Shown in pieces: positions 18,684-26,390 of a stretch of 64,000 nucleotides of DNA. The notes beneath the pieces were generated by a model. That model did no database searches, was not told the DNA's origin, and was given only the letters and a program-made list of their open reading frames with translations. Source of the DNA: DASZUK01 sp035547695 (lineage in GTDB: Bacteria > Actinomycetota > Acidimicrobiia > Acidimicrobiales > RAAP-2). The DNA lies in NCBI GenBank assembly GCA_035547695.1, contig DASZUK010000037.1:1-64000 (forward strand), read 5' to 3'. The position numbers and the translations under genes were made by a program. Position 1 is the first letter of the stretch; each line of letters starts with the position of its first letter.

Positions 18684-19022
18684 CTACAGGGCGTCGCTGC
18701 CCCGCTCACCGGTGCGGACCCGGACGATGGTGTCGACCGGGACCACCCATACCTTGCCGTCGCCGATCTTGCCGGTGGCCGCCGAACTGACGATGGCGTC
18801 GACGACCTCGTCGGCCTGGCTGTCGTCGACGGCCACCTCGATCCGGATCTTCGGGACGAAGTCCACCTCGTACTCCGCCCCCCGGTACACCTCGGTGTGC
18901 CCACGCTGCCGACCGAAGCCCTGGGCCTCGGTGAGAGTCATGCCCTGCACCCCGATGTTCTTCAGCACCTCCTTCACGTCGTCCAGCTTGAACGGCTTGA
19001 TCACCGCTACGACCAACTTCAT
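18684..19022 (-). CDS. glnB: Nitrogen regulatory protein PII
   Basis: Trimeric sensor of 2-oxoglutarate and ATP/ADP that controls ammonium uptake. The 112 aa match PII from MKLVVAVIKPFKLDDVKEVL through the T-loop, with the modifiable Tyr51 in RGAEYEVDF, to the B-loop region TGKIGDGKVWV. It follows amtB by 31 bases, the classic amtB-glnK arrangement, so it probably binds and blocks AmtB directly. GlnK is an equally good name. Actinobacterial PII is often adenylylated rather than uridylylated on Tyr51; the enzyme is not in the window. Confidence 0.96.
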   Translation of the reverse strand: MKLVVAVIKPFKLDDVKEVLKNIGVQGMTLTEAQGFGRQRGHTEVYRGAEYEVDFVPKIRIEVAVDDSQADEVVDAIVSSAATGKIGDGKVWVVPVDTIVRVRTGERGSDAL

Positions 19023-19053
19023 GAGCGCTCTCCCTCAGTTCCGAGTGGTCCGG

Positions 19054-20634
19054 TCAGTTGCCTGCGCCGGCGGTCGACGGCCCACCGTCTCCTGGCGACC
19101 CACCGCCTCCTGGTGGTGTACCAGACCCGTGGGACTGGGACAGCCCGGCCATGGCGAACCCGCCGGTCCGGGAGACCAGCACCTCCTCCGGGAAGGCCTC
19201 CTCGTCGTGGATGGCCAGGTCCCCGACCTCCAGCACCTCGTCCTTGTACCGGACGCCCCGGAGAACGATCTTGAGCACCCACATGATGACGAACGTCACC
19301 ACCGCCGACCAGCAGATGACCCACAGGGCGGCCCGGAACTGCTCCCATAGCTGGTGCCACGATCCTGTGTACATCAGGCTGGTCACCCCGAACGGGGTGC
19401 ACGACTTGCCGCCGGTGATGTACGTGTGCTGGGTGGTCGCCACCACCTGGCCGGCCGAGCTCAGGTGGCCACAGCCGTACTCCACCATGCCGGGGTCGGC
19501 GAAGAGGCCCACCATCAGGCCGCCCAGGAACCCGGCCATGCCGTGGGTGTAGATCACCCCCAGGGCGTCGTCCACCTTCGAGAACGGCGGCACCTTGGAC
19601 AGGTAGTTCCAGGCGAACCACACGAACCCGGTGGCGATCAGGCCGACCAGGATGGCACCCCAGCCGTTCACCCAGCCGGCACTGGGGGTGATGGCGACCA
19701 GGCCGCAGATCATGCCGTTGACCGCCCCCAGGAACGTCGGCTTCTTGGCCTTCGACAGCACGGCGTCCAGCGCCAGCCAGGTCAGCACCCCGACGGCGGT
19801 GGCCAGGTTGGTGTTGACGATGGCCGCCGCGGCGTCGGAGCCGGCGTAGTACGGGTCGCCGCCGTTGAACCCGTTCCAACCCAGCCACAGGATGCCGGCA
19901 CCGACGGCCGCCATGACCAGGTTGTTCGGGATGGCGTTCTTGCGATCTCGGGCCAGCCTCGGGCCGAGGACCCAGGCCGCCACGAACCCGGACACGCCCG
20001 CCGACATATGGATGACGTAGCCGCCGGAGAAGTCGACGGCCCCCTCCTGGGCGAAGTACCCGCCACCCCACAGGAGGAAGGCGTCGACGCAGTACACGAA
20101 CGTCGACCACAACGGCACCAGCAGGCACCAGGCGCTGAACTTGATCCGTCCCAGCACGCTCCCCAGGAACAGCAGCGGGGTGATGGCGGCGAACACGAAC
20201 TGGAAATAGGCCAGCGAATCCAACGAGAAGTGGTACGGGATGACGGTATTGGCCGCCGACTTCGCCTGCGATATCTGGCCCGAATTGGTGATCTGGCCCG
20301 GTTTGCCGATGAAGTTGTCCCAGAAGTGCGTCCACCAGCCCACCCCTGTGGTCTGGGTCCACGCCGTGTTCTTCACCCCCCCGCCGAGGGAGGTGGAGCC
20401 GAAGCCCAGCTTGTACTCCCACAGCACCCAGGCCACCAGGACCAGCGAGAACCCGGCGAACATCATCGCCAGCACGTTCACCGCCCACTTCTTCGGCACG
20501 ATGGACGCGTAGAGGACCGCCAGTCCGGGCAGGCTCATCAGGCCGACGAACGTGGCCGCCGTCATCTGCCACGTGTTGTCGCCCGTATTCAGCCAGCTCG
20601 GATACGGCACTTGACTTAATGCGGCAGCAAGCAC
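19054..20634 (-). CDS. amtB: Ammonium transporter AmtB
   Basis: Trimeric membrane channel for ammonium. About eleven hydrophobic segments are visible, beginning with MTAATFVGLMSLPGLAVLYA. The twin-His pore is represented by VIHMSAGVSGF and YTHGMAGFLGG. The C-terminal tail (about 60 residues after VLRGVRYKDEVLEVGD) is long and ends in a Gly/Pro-rich stretch. GTG at 20634 is taken as start because a purine-rich Shine-Dalgarno (GGAGAGGAGAGGG) lies just upstream; an alternative upstream start would add non-family residues. It lacks an obvious signal peptide. Cotranscribed with glnB. Confidence 0.95.
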   Translation of the reverse strand: MLAAALSQVPYPSWLNTGDNTWQMTAATFVGLMSLPGLAVLYASIVPKKWAVNVLAMMFAGFSLVLVAWVLWEYKLGFGSTSLGGGVKNTAWTQTTGVGWWTHFWDNFIGKPGQITNSGQISQAKSAANTVIPYHFSLDSLAYFQFVFAAITPLLFLGSVLGRIKFSAWCLLVPLWSTFVYCVDAFLLWGGGYFAQEGAVDFSGGYVIHMSAGVSGFVAAWVLGPRLARDRKNAIPNNLVMAAVGAGILWLGWNGFNGGDPYYAGSDAAAAIVNTNLATAVGVLTWLALDAVLSKAKKPTFLGAVNGMICGLVAITPSAGWVNGWGAILVGLIATGFVWFAWNYLSKVPPFSKVDDALGVIYTHGMAGFLGGLMVGLFADPGMVEYGCGHLSSAGQVVATTQHTYITGGKSCTPFGVTSLMYTGSWHQLWEQFRAALWVICWSAVVTFVIMWVLKIVLRGVRYKDEVLEVGDLAIHDEEAFPEEVLVSRTGGFAMAGLSQSHGSGTPPGGGGSPGDGGPSTAGAGN

Positions 20635-20651
20635 GCAGCCCTCTCCTCTCC

Positions 20652-20670
20652 TGCGATCGACGTGCGATCG
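20652..20670. repeat. Direct repeat TGCGATCG x2 upstream of amtB
   Basis: TGCGATCG at 20652-20659 and again at 20663-20670, an 11-base period, directly upstream of the amtB ribosome binding site. It could be an operator, or part of the leader; no known regulator is assigned. Confidence 0.4.
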
Positions 20671-20860
20671 GTCCCTCGCCCTGCCCCTGCACCACCGCTC
20701 CGGCCGCACCCCGGCAGACACAGCCGGCACCACAGGGGCTTAACTTTCGCTGGGGGAAGCATGCAGGGCTGCGGTTTCCGCACCGTCACGCCCGTGTTAC
20801 GGGCGCGTGAACTGGGGGTCGAACCCGGCCCCGGCACAGCCGTCACCACGGGCCCTTCGG

Positions 20861-20866
20861 TACGAT
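20861..20866 (+). promoter_or_regulatory. TANNNT -10 box for the 20873 gene
   Basis: TACGAT ends 6 bases before the ATG at 20873, again without a Shine-Dalgarno sequence. Confidence 0.55.
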
Positions 20867-20872
20867 CCCGCG

Positions 20873-21439
20873 ATGCCCGATCCCACGACGCCGACGGAGG
20901 ACCGCACCGTGACGGGCCACTCGGCCGACGAGACCGGCGCCGGCCAGCGCGTCGGCACCCTCCGGGGCGCCGGGGTGGCACCCGTCGACATCCGCCGCCT
21001 CGGGCAGGTCCTGATCGGCCTCTGCCTGGCCGCCCTGGTGGTGCTGTCCGCCGCCTTCTTCGTGGCCGGCGCCCACCGGAACGACCAGATCGACACCCTC
21101 GAACAGCACGGCGTCCCGGTGGACGTCACCGTCACCGGCTGCTACGGCCTCCTCGGGGGCAGCGGCAGCAACGGCGCCGGCTACGTCTGCCACGGCGCCT
21201 TCACCCTGGACGGCCGGCAGTACACCGAGACCCTTCCCGGCAACGTCCAGCACGCCGCCGGCACCCAGCTCCACGCCGTCGTCGTCCCCGACGATCCCGG
21301 ACTGCTGGCCCTGTCCCGCACACTGGCCGCCGAGTCCGCCTCGGCCTCGGTCTACGTCCTGCCCATCGTCCTGCTCGCCGTCGCCGTCGCCGTCGTCGCC
21401 GGGGCGGTGCTGGTGCGGTGGCGGCGGCGGAAGGCCTGA
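20873..21439 (+). CDS. DUF3592-like membrane protein
   Basis: A 188-aa protein of unknown function. A Thr/Asp-rich cytoplasmic N-terminus precedes a first membrane span (VLIGLCLAALVVLSAAFFVA). An extracytoplasmic domain of about 95 residues with two Cys (TGCYGLLGG, GYVCHGAFTL) could form a disulfide. A second span (YVLPIVLLAVAVAVVAGAVL) and a basic stop-transfer tail (RWRRRKA) follow. The two-span layout with a small beta domain resembles DUF3592 proteins, which is as far as recognition goes. The ATG at 20873 is supported by the -10 box six bases upstream. Confidence 0.75.
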   Translation: MPDPTTPTEDRTVTGHSADETGAGQRVGTLRGAGVAPVDIRRLGQVLIGLCLAALVVLSAAFFVAGAHRNDQIDTLEQHGVPVDVTVTGCYGLLGGSGSNGAGYVCHGAFTLDGRQYTETLPGNVQHAAGTQLHAVVVPDDPGLLALSRTLAAESASASVYVLPIVLLAVAVAVVAGAVLVRWRRRKA

Positions 21440-21488
21440 TCCGGCGGCCGCCGGAAGGCCCGATCTGGCGGCCGGCCTGATCCGGGAC

Positions 21489-22112
21489 CTAGGACTCGGA
21501 GCGCTTCGGCCGGGCGGTGGGTGGGGTGTACCGCTTGCTGGCCGTCGGAGCAGCCGAAGCCCCGGGTGTGCCGGCACCCGCCCGGGCTTCTTTGAGGTCC
21601 CGTTGGGCCCGGTAGGCCCGGACCAGGTACCAGGCACCGACCAGGACGAACGGCACCCCGAACCCCCACCAGTGCAGGTTGAAGACCGCCAGCCCGTACA
21701 GGGCGGTCAGTACTCCCATGAACAGCCGTTTGCGGAACCAGGCGGCCACCATCAGCAGCACGCACAGCGCCAGCAGCACGACCAGCACCTCGTGGTAGAC
21801 GGCGACCGACGTGTAGGCCGGATTGGTGGTCCCGTTCTTCAGGTACTGCGCCGGGTCGTTGTCGATGTCGGCGTGGATGACCAAGAAGGCGACGAGGGCA
21901 CCGACCGGGGCGGCGATCAGCCCGATGGCCCGCTCCTTGTCGTTGGCCCACCGGTTGGTGTCTTCGAGCTCCTCGATCGACGGCTCGGCCGCCGGACCCG
22001 CCGGCGCAGCCCGGTCGGGATCGACCGGCTTCAGGAACAGCCGGCTCATCCGGTGGCGGAAGGTGGTCACGGCGTCGTCGTCCGCGCCGGATGTGCGGGG
22101 GGCACTGGGCAC
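21489..22112 (-). CDS. Multi-span membrane protein of unknown function
   Basis: A 207-aa protein that is probably membrane embedded. A cytoplasmic N-terminal segment of about 60 residues (with FRHRMSRLFLKPVDPD) precedes hydrophobic spans around IGLIAAPVGALVAFLVIHAD, VLVVLLALCVLLMVAAWF, LFMGVLTALYGLAVFNLHWW and FGVPFVLVGAWYLVRAY. The C-terminus is basic and low in complexity. I do not recognise the family with certainty. GTG at 22112 is chosen because TACCCT lies exactly 6 bases upstream. Confidence 0.75.
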   Translation of the reverse strand: MPSAPRTSGADDDAVTTFRHRMSRLFLKPVDPDRAAPAGPAAEPSIEELEDTNRWANDKERAIGLIAAPVGALVAFLVIHADIDNDPAQYLKNGTTNPAYTSVAVYHEVLVVLLALCVLLMVAAWFRKRLFMGVLTALYGLAVFNLHWWGFGVPFVLVGAWYLVRAYRAQRDLKEARAGAGTPGASAAPTASKRYTPPTARPKRSES

Positions 22113-22118
22113 CGGTCA

Positions 22119-22124
22119 AGGGTA
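22119..22124 (-). promoter_or_regulatory. TANNNT -10 box for the 21489-22112 gene
   Basis: TACCCT on the minus strand ends 6 bases before the GTG at 22112. Confidence 0.55.
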
Positions 22125-22293
22125 CCGCGGGGTCCTCGCCGAACGCCGGGCCGGAGGGGCAACGTAACCGACCGTTCACGAACCGCCGGTGCTCCTCTCC
22201 GTTCGGGCCTCCGTTCGGGCCTCCGTCCGCCAACCGTCAGGGCGTCGCCGGTGGACCGCTCGGATCGTCCGGGCACGCCGGAAGGGGCGTTGG

Positions 22294-22299
22294 TACCCT
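22294..22299 (+). promoter_or_regulatory. TANNNT -10 box for the 22306 gene
   Basis: TACCCT ends 6 bases before the ATG at 22306; no Shine-Dalgarno sequence is present. Confidence 0.55.
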
Positions 22300-22305
22300 C
22301 TTGCC

Positions 22306-22740
22306 ATGGCGACCAGCGCAAAAGACCTCGACCTGTCCCAGATCTGGCTGTTCTCGACGGTGTCCTCCCGCGACCTGAAGACCATCCGCCGGGCCACCGA
22401 GGAGGTCACGGTGCCGCCGGGCCGGGTGCTGTGCGAGGAGGGCACCATCGGGCGGGAGTTCTTCATCATCGTCGACGGCAAGGCGTCGGTCCGCCGCAAC
22501 GGCCGGAAGCTGGCCACCCTCGGTCCCGGCCAGTACTTCGGGGAGCTGGCCCTACTGGACCGCCGGCCGCGGTCGGCCACCGTGGTGTCCGAGACCGAGA
22601 TGCGGCTGCTGGTGCTGGGCCAGCGGCAGTTCAACGGCGTCCTGGACGCCGTGCCGGCACTGTCCCGCAAGCTGCTGGCCGCCATGGCCACCCGACTGCG
22701 GGAGTCCGACACCAAGGCCGCCGCCCTCATCTCGCACTGA
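22306..22740 (+). CDS. Cyclic nucleotide-binding domain protein
   Basis: A 144-aa protein made almost entirely of one cNMP-binding domain. It begins SQIWLFSTVSSRDLKTIRRA and has the beta-roll with VLCEEGTIGREFFIIVDGKASV. The phosphate-binding cassette is GQYFGELALLDRRPRSATVV, where the Glu and Arg that contact cyclic nucleotides are both present. No DNA-binding or enzymatic domain is attached, so it may act as a stand-alone sensor. The ATG is fixed by the TACCCT box. The PPOX-fold gene follows 75 bases later. Confidence 0.88.
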   Translation: MATSAKDLDLSQIWLFSTVSSRDLKTIRRATEEVTVPPGRVLCEEGTIGREFFIIVDGKASVRRNGRKLATLGPGQYFGELALLDRRPRSATVVSETEMRLLVLGQRQFNGVLDAVPALSRKLLAAMATRLRESDTKAAALISH

Positions 22741-22783
22741 CCCACCACTCACCGCCCCCACCGCGCCGCCCACCGCGGCATCC

Positions 22784-22817
22784 CCCACAGGAGGACCGAT
22801 CCCACAGGAGGACCGAT
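22784..22817 (+). repeat. 17-bp tandem duplication carrying the ribosome binding site
   Basis: The 17-base unit CCCACAGGAGGACCGAT occurs twice without a gap (22784-22800, 22801-22817). Each copy holds a perfect AGGAGG. The second copy overlaps the ATG at 22816, while the first copy's ATC is not a start codon. The gene therefore has one used and one idle Shine-Dalgarno sequence. Confidence 0.9.
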
Positions 22818-23250
22818 GGACCTCGACGTCGCATTCGAGTTCGCCCGCCCGCGGCACCACGGGGTGCTGACCACCCTCCGACGGCACGGCCGGCCGCAAC
22901 TGTCCAACATCATGTACGTCCTCGGCGACGACGACGTGGTGCGCATCTCGGTCACCGACGACCGGGCCAAGACCAGGAACCTGCGCCGGGACGACCGGGC
23001 GTCCCTGTACGTGGCCGGTGACGACTTCTGGTCCTACCTGGTCCTGGACGGCACGGCGGAGCTCACCCCGGTGGCCGCCGACCCCGACGACGAGGTGGTG
23101 GAGGAGCTCATCGCGGTCTACCGGCAGGTCAGCGGCCAGGAGCACCCCGACTGGGACGAGTACCGGCGGGCCATGGTGGCCGACCGGCGGCTGGTGGTCC
23201 GGCTGCTGCCGGAGCGGGCCTACGGGATGGTGCCCCCGCCCGTCACCTGA
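22816..23250 (+). CDS. PPOX-class oxidoreductase, probably F420-dependent
   Basis: A split beta-barrel flavin/deazaflavin-binding protein of 144 aa. It opens DLDVAFEFARPRHHGVLTTL and RHGRPQLSNIMYVLGDDD, and carries RAKTRNLRRDDRASLYV and WSYLVLDGTAELTPV, all typical of the PPOX class F420-dependent subgroup. cofD elsewhere in the window shows the cell makes F420. The substrate is unknown. Its last 31 bases overlap the end of the convergent EtfD-like gene. Confidence 0.85.
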   Translation: MDLDVAFEFARPRHHGVLTTLRRHGRPQLSNIMYVLGDDDVVRISVTDDRAKTRNLRRDDRASLYVAGDDFWSYLVLDGTAELTPVAADPDDEVVEELIAVYRQVSGQEHPDWDEYRRAMVADRRLVVRLLPERAYGMVPPPVT

Positions 23251-25322
23251 GCGCCGAGGGACTCCTCGACCAACTGGGACAGGTCCAGGACGCGGACCTC
23301 GTCCTCCTTGGCGTTGGCCCGGACGGCGTCGTCCAGCATGATCATGCAGTAGGGGCAGGCCGTGGACACCACGTCGGCCCCGGTGCCGAGGGCCTCGGCG
23401 GTCCGGTCCATGTTGACCCGGGTGCCGATGTTCTCCTCCAGCCACATCCGGGCGCCGCCGGCCCCACAGCAGAACCCGCGCTCCCGGCACCGCTTCATCT
23501 CGACCTGCTTGGCGCCGGGGATGGCGTCGATGACCGACCGGGGCTCGTCGAACACCCGGTTGTGCCGGCCCAGGTAGCAGGGGTCGTGGTAGGTGACGGT
23601 GCCGTTGTAGCCCCCGCCGGGGGTCAGCCGGCCGCTGCGCACCAGGTGGTCCAGCAGCTCGGCATGGTGGATGACCTCGTAGTTGCCGCCCAGGGCCGGG
23701 TACTCGTTCTTGATGGCGTTGAAGCAGTGCGGGCAACTGGCCACGATCTTCTTGGCCCCCACCTCCTCCAGGGTGGCCACGTTGGCCTTGCCCTGCTCCT
23801 GGTACAGGTACTCGTTGCCCAGCCGACGGGCCGGGTCCCCGGTGCAGGACTCCTTGGGGCCCAGGATGGCGAAGGTGACCCCGGCCCGGTGCAACATGCG
23901 GGCGGTGGCCTGCACCCCCTTGCGGGCCCGCTCGTCCAGGGCGCCGGCGCAGCCGACCCAGTACAGGTACTCCACGTCGTCCGGGATGGAGCCGGTGACG
24001 ACCGGGATCTCGAAGTCCAGGCTCTCGGTCCACTCGGTCCGCTTGGCCTGCCCCAGGCCCCAGGGGTCGCCCTGGTTCTCGATGTTCCGCAGCATCAGGC
24101 CGGCCTCGGACGGGAACCGGGACTCCATCAGCACCTCGTACCGCCGCATGTCGACGATGGCGTCGATGTGCTCGATGTCCACCGGGCACTGCTCCACGCA
24201 GGACCCGCAGGTGGTGCAGGACCACAGCACGTCGGGGTCGATGGTGAACGGCACCAGGGTGGGCACCTCCACGTCGCCTTCGCCGCTGGGCGACTGCTCG
24301 TTCTCCTCCCCGGGAGTCGGCATCTTCTTGCCGAGCAGCCGGGACGACGAGGCGAACATGTTGTCCCGCAGCCCCATGATCAGCAGCTTCGGGGACAGCG
24401 GCTTGCCGGTGTTCCAGGCCGGGCACACCGACTGGCACCGGCCGCACTCGGTGCAGGTGGCGAAGTCCAGCAACTGCTTCCAGGTGAACTGCTCCACCTG
24501 GCCGACCCCGAAGACGGTGTCCTCGGTGACGTTCTCCATGTCCATGTCCGGGGTCTTGTCCAACCCGCCCAGCGCCCGGGGCCGGCGGGAGAAGGCCACG
24601 TTGATGGGGGCCATGAAGATGTGCAGGTGCTTGGAGTAGGCCACGAACACCAGGAAGCCGGTGATGACGGCCACGTTGAGCAGCACGAACACGGTGGCCA
24701 GCACGTCGTTGACCCCGTGGCCGAGGCCGCGCAGGGCGTTGGCCACCAGGTGGGAGGCGAAGGCCCAGTCGTTGTACGGGAACTGCGACGGCTGGGCGTT
24801 GATCTGGGCGGCCCGGTACAGCAGCAGGGTGATCATCACCAGGGCGATCATCACCAGCACCAGCCAGGCCGCACCGGTGTGGGAGCCGTAGAACCGGGAC
24901 TCCCGGTCCCGGCGCCGCGGGGCGTTCTTGATCCGGATGACGGTGAAGGTGACCAGGGCCACCAGGACGGCGACGGTGAAGAAGTCCTCCAGGAACCCGA
25001 TCCACGACCAGGTGCCGATGCCCGGGATGTGGAAGTCCTTCTGGAACAGGCACCCGTAGGCCTCGATGATGGTGAGGAGCAGGATGGTGAAGCCCCACAT
25101 GGTGAAGAAGTGGGCCACCCCCGGGATGGTCCACTTCAGCAGCTTCCGCTGCCCGGCCACCTCCACCGCCTCGGCCTCGGCCTTCTTGAACAGGCTCCCC
25201 CGTACCCGGTCCGGAGCGGGCTGGCCGACCCGGATCAGCCGGGACAGCCAGTGGAACCGCTGACCGGCGATGGCCAGGCAGACGACCGTGACGGCCATAC
25301 CAATAGCGATCCTGACGGGCAA
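23220..25322 (-). CDS. Membrane-bound iron-sulfur reductase, EtfD-like
   Basis: Likely accepts electrons from electron transfer flavoprotein and passes them to menaquinone, by analogy with mycobacterial EtfD in fatty acid oxidation. The N-terminal third has about six membrane spans (for example VAHFFTMWGFTILLLTIIEA). Two ferredoxin-type clusters follow (CTECGRCQSVCP and CTTCGSCVEQCP), then two CCG-type domains with YHDPCYLGRHN and GFCCGAGGARMWLE, as in heterodisulfide-reductase subunits. At 700 aa it is somewhat shorter than mycobacterial homologues. The start is TTG at 25322, supported by GAGGAGG four bases upstream. A perfect palindrome 136 bases upstream may bind a TetR-type regulator. Confidence 0.88.
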   Translation of the reverse strand: MPVRIAIGMAVTVVCLAIAGQRFHWLSRLIRVGQPAPDRVRGSLFKKAEAEAVEVAGQRKLLKWTIPGVAHFFTMWGFTILLLTIIEAYGCLFQKDFHIPGIGTWSWIGFLEDFFTVAVLVALVTFTVIRIKNAPRRRDRESRFYGSHTGAAWLVLVMIALVMITLLLYRAAQINAQPSQFPYNDWAFASHLVANALRGLGHGVNDVLATVFVLLNVAVITGFLVFVAYSKHLHIFMAPINVAFSRRPRALGGLDKTPDMDMENVTEDTVFGVGQVEQFTWKQLLDFATCTECGRCQSVCPAWNTGKPLSPKLLIMGLRDNMFASSSRLLGKKMPTPGEENEQSPSGEGDVEVPTLVPFTIDPDVLWSCTTCGSCVEQCPVDIEHIDAIVDMRRYEVLMESRFPSEAGLMLRNIENQGDPWGLGQAKRTEWTESLDFEIPVVTGSIPDDVEYLYWVGCAGALDERARKGVQATARMLHRAGVTFAILGPKESCTGDPARRLGNEYLYQEQGKANVATLEEVGAKKIVASCPHCFNAIKNEYPALGGNYEVIHHAELLDHLVRSGRLTPGGGYNGTVTYHDPCYLGRHNRVFDEPRSVIDAIPGAKQVEMKRCRERGFCCGAGGARMWLEENIGTRVNMDRTAEALGTGADVVSTACPYCMIMLDDAVRANAKEDEVRVLDLSQLVEESLGAQVTGGGTIP

Positions 25323-25457
25323 CGGTCCTCCTCAGTTCGGGATGCGAGCGTTCGGGATGCAGGCGGCCGCGGTGGGCCCTTCTGGGGACGACCGCCGCCG
25401 GGGACTATCCACGGAGCGAACAGCCTACGCCGCCGGCCGGTCCGAGGGAGAAACCAT

Positions 25458-25477
25458 TTTTGACCGATCGGTCAAAA
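25458..25477. promoter_or_regulatory. Perfect 20-bp palindrome, TetR-type operator candidate
   Basis: TTTTGACCGATCGGTCAAAA is a perfect palindrome in the 276-base gap between the EtfD-like gene and dcd. The TTGACC arms could also serve as a -35 box on either strand. Its size and symmetry match operators of dimeric TetR-family repressors. No such regulator is encoded in the window. Confidence 0.65.
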
Positions 25478-25598
25478 TCTGGGCGGCGGTCGGCGGGCTG
25501 TCGGGTCGGTGCGGCCGGCGTGAGGTGGCCGGTGCCGGGGTAGCCGGCGTCGCCACGTCTGGCGTCGCCACGTCTGGCGGCGGCGTTGGCCGGGACGG

Positions 25599-26165
25599 TC
25601 AACGACGGAAGTTCTCGGCGTACCGGCTGGGGGTCGGGCCCCACTGGCCCTGGTACTTGGACCCCAGCCCGGTCGACCCGTACGGCCGGTCCGCCGGCGT
25701 CGACATCCGCAGGAAGCTGATCTGCCCGATCTTCATCCCGGGGTACAGCAGGATGGGCAGGTTGGCCACGTTGGACAGCTCCAGCGTCAGGTGGCCGTCC
25801 CAACCGGCGTCGACGAACCCCGCGGTGGAGTGGATCAGCAGCCCCAGCCGGCCCAGCGACGACTTCCCCTCCAGCCGGGCCACCAGGTCGTCCGGCAGCC
25901 GCACCCGCTCCACCGTCGACCCCAGCAGGAACTCCCCAGGGTGCAGCACCAGCGGGTTGTCCTCGCCGACGTCCACCAGCTCCGTCAGGTCCTCCTGGTC
26001 CTCCCGGACGTCGATGACCCGCTGGCTGTGGTTCCGGAACAGCCGGAAGTACCGGTCCACGTGCAGGTCCACCGACGACGGCTGGATGCAGCCGTCCTCC
26101 AGGGGGTCGATCACGATCCGCCCCGCGTCCAGTTCTTCGCGTATCGTCCGGTCGGATAGAACCAT
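25599..26165 (-). CDS. dcd: dCTP deaminase
   Basis: Trimeric enzyme that deaminates dCTP to dUTP, supplying dUMP for thymidylate synthesis. The 188 aa contain GCIQPSSVDLHVDRYF and the signature HSTAGFVDAGWDGHLTLE with the catalytic Glu129, plus KIGQISFLRM and the C-terminal lid segment SKYQGQWGPTPSRY. Some actinobacterial members also hydrolyse dUTP; I cannot tell which type this is. The ATG at 26165 has TATCGT 10 bases upstream. It is divergent from the tRNA gene. Confidence 0.95.
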   Translation of the reverse strand: MVLSDRTIREELDAGRIVIDPLEDGCIQPSSVDLHVDRYFRLFRNHSQRVIDVREDQEDLTELVDVGEDNPLVLHPGEFLLGSTVERVRLPDDLVARLEGKSSLGRLGLLIHSTAGFVDAGWDGHLTLELSNVANLPILLYPGMKIGQISFLRMSTPADRPYGSTGLGSKYQGQWGPTPSRYAENFRR

Positions 26166-26196
26166 GGCGCCCCAGACGATAGTGTGGCGGCCGCTC

Positions 26197-26270
26197 GCGG
26201 GCGTAGTTCAGAGGCAGAACATCAGCTTCCCAAGCTGAGAACGCGGGTTCGATTCCCGTCGCCCGCTCCA
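26197..26270 (+). tRNA. tRNA-Gly (anticodon CCC)
   Basis: The cloverleaf folds fully. The acceptor stem is GCGGGCG / CGCCCGC with discriminator T and an encoded CCA (26268-26270). The D arm is GTTC / GAAC, the anticodon arm TCAGC-TTCCCAA-GCTGA reads anticodon CCC for GGG codons, and the T arm contains the TTCGATT loop. Length 74 with CCA. Confidence 0.95.
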
Positions 26271-26390
26271 ACCGAACTATTCGATCAGGGCCTCGTCGAC
26301 GCCTGGGGTCATATCCGGCGTCGTGTGTCAGGGCTCACCACTGCCGCCGCCCCCGCTGTACCGTGAGCCCTTTCAAACGGGGGGAATCGA

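Noticed and set aside
18424..19350. Plus-strand ORF over the repeat array and glnB
   Set aside because: Its N-terminal part is translated repeat and the rest is antisense to glnB and amtB.
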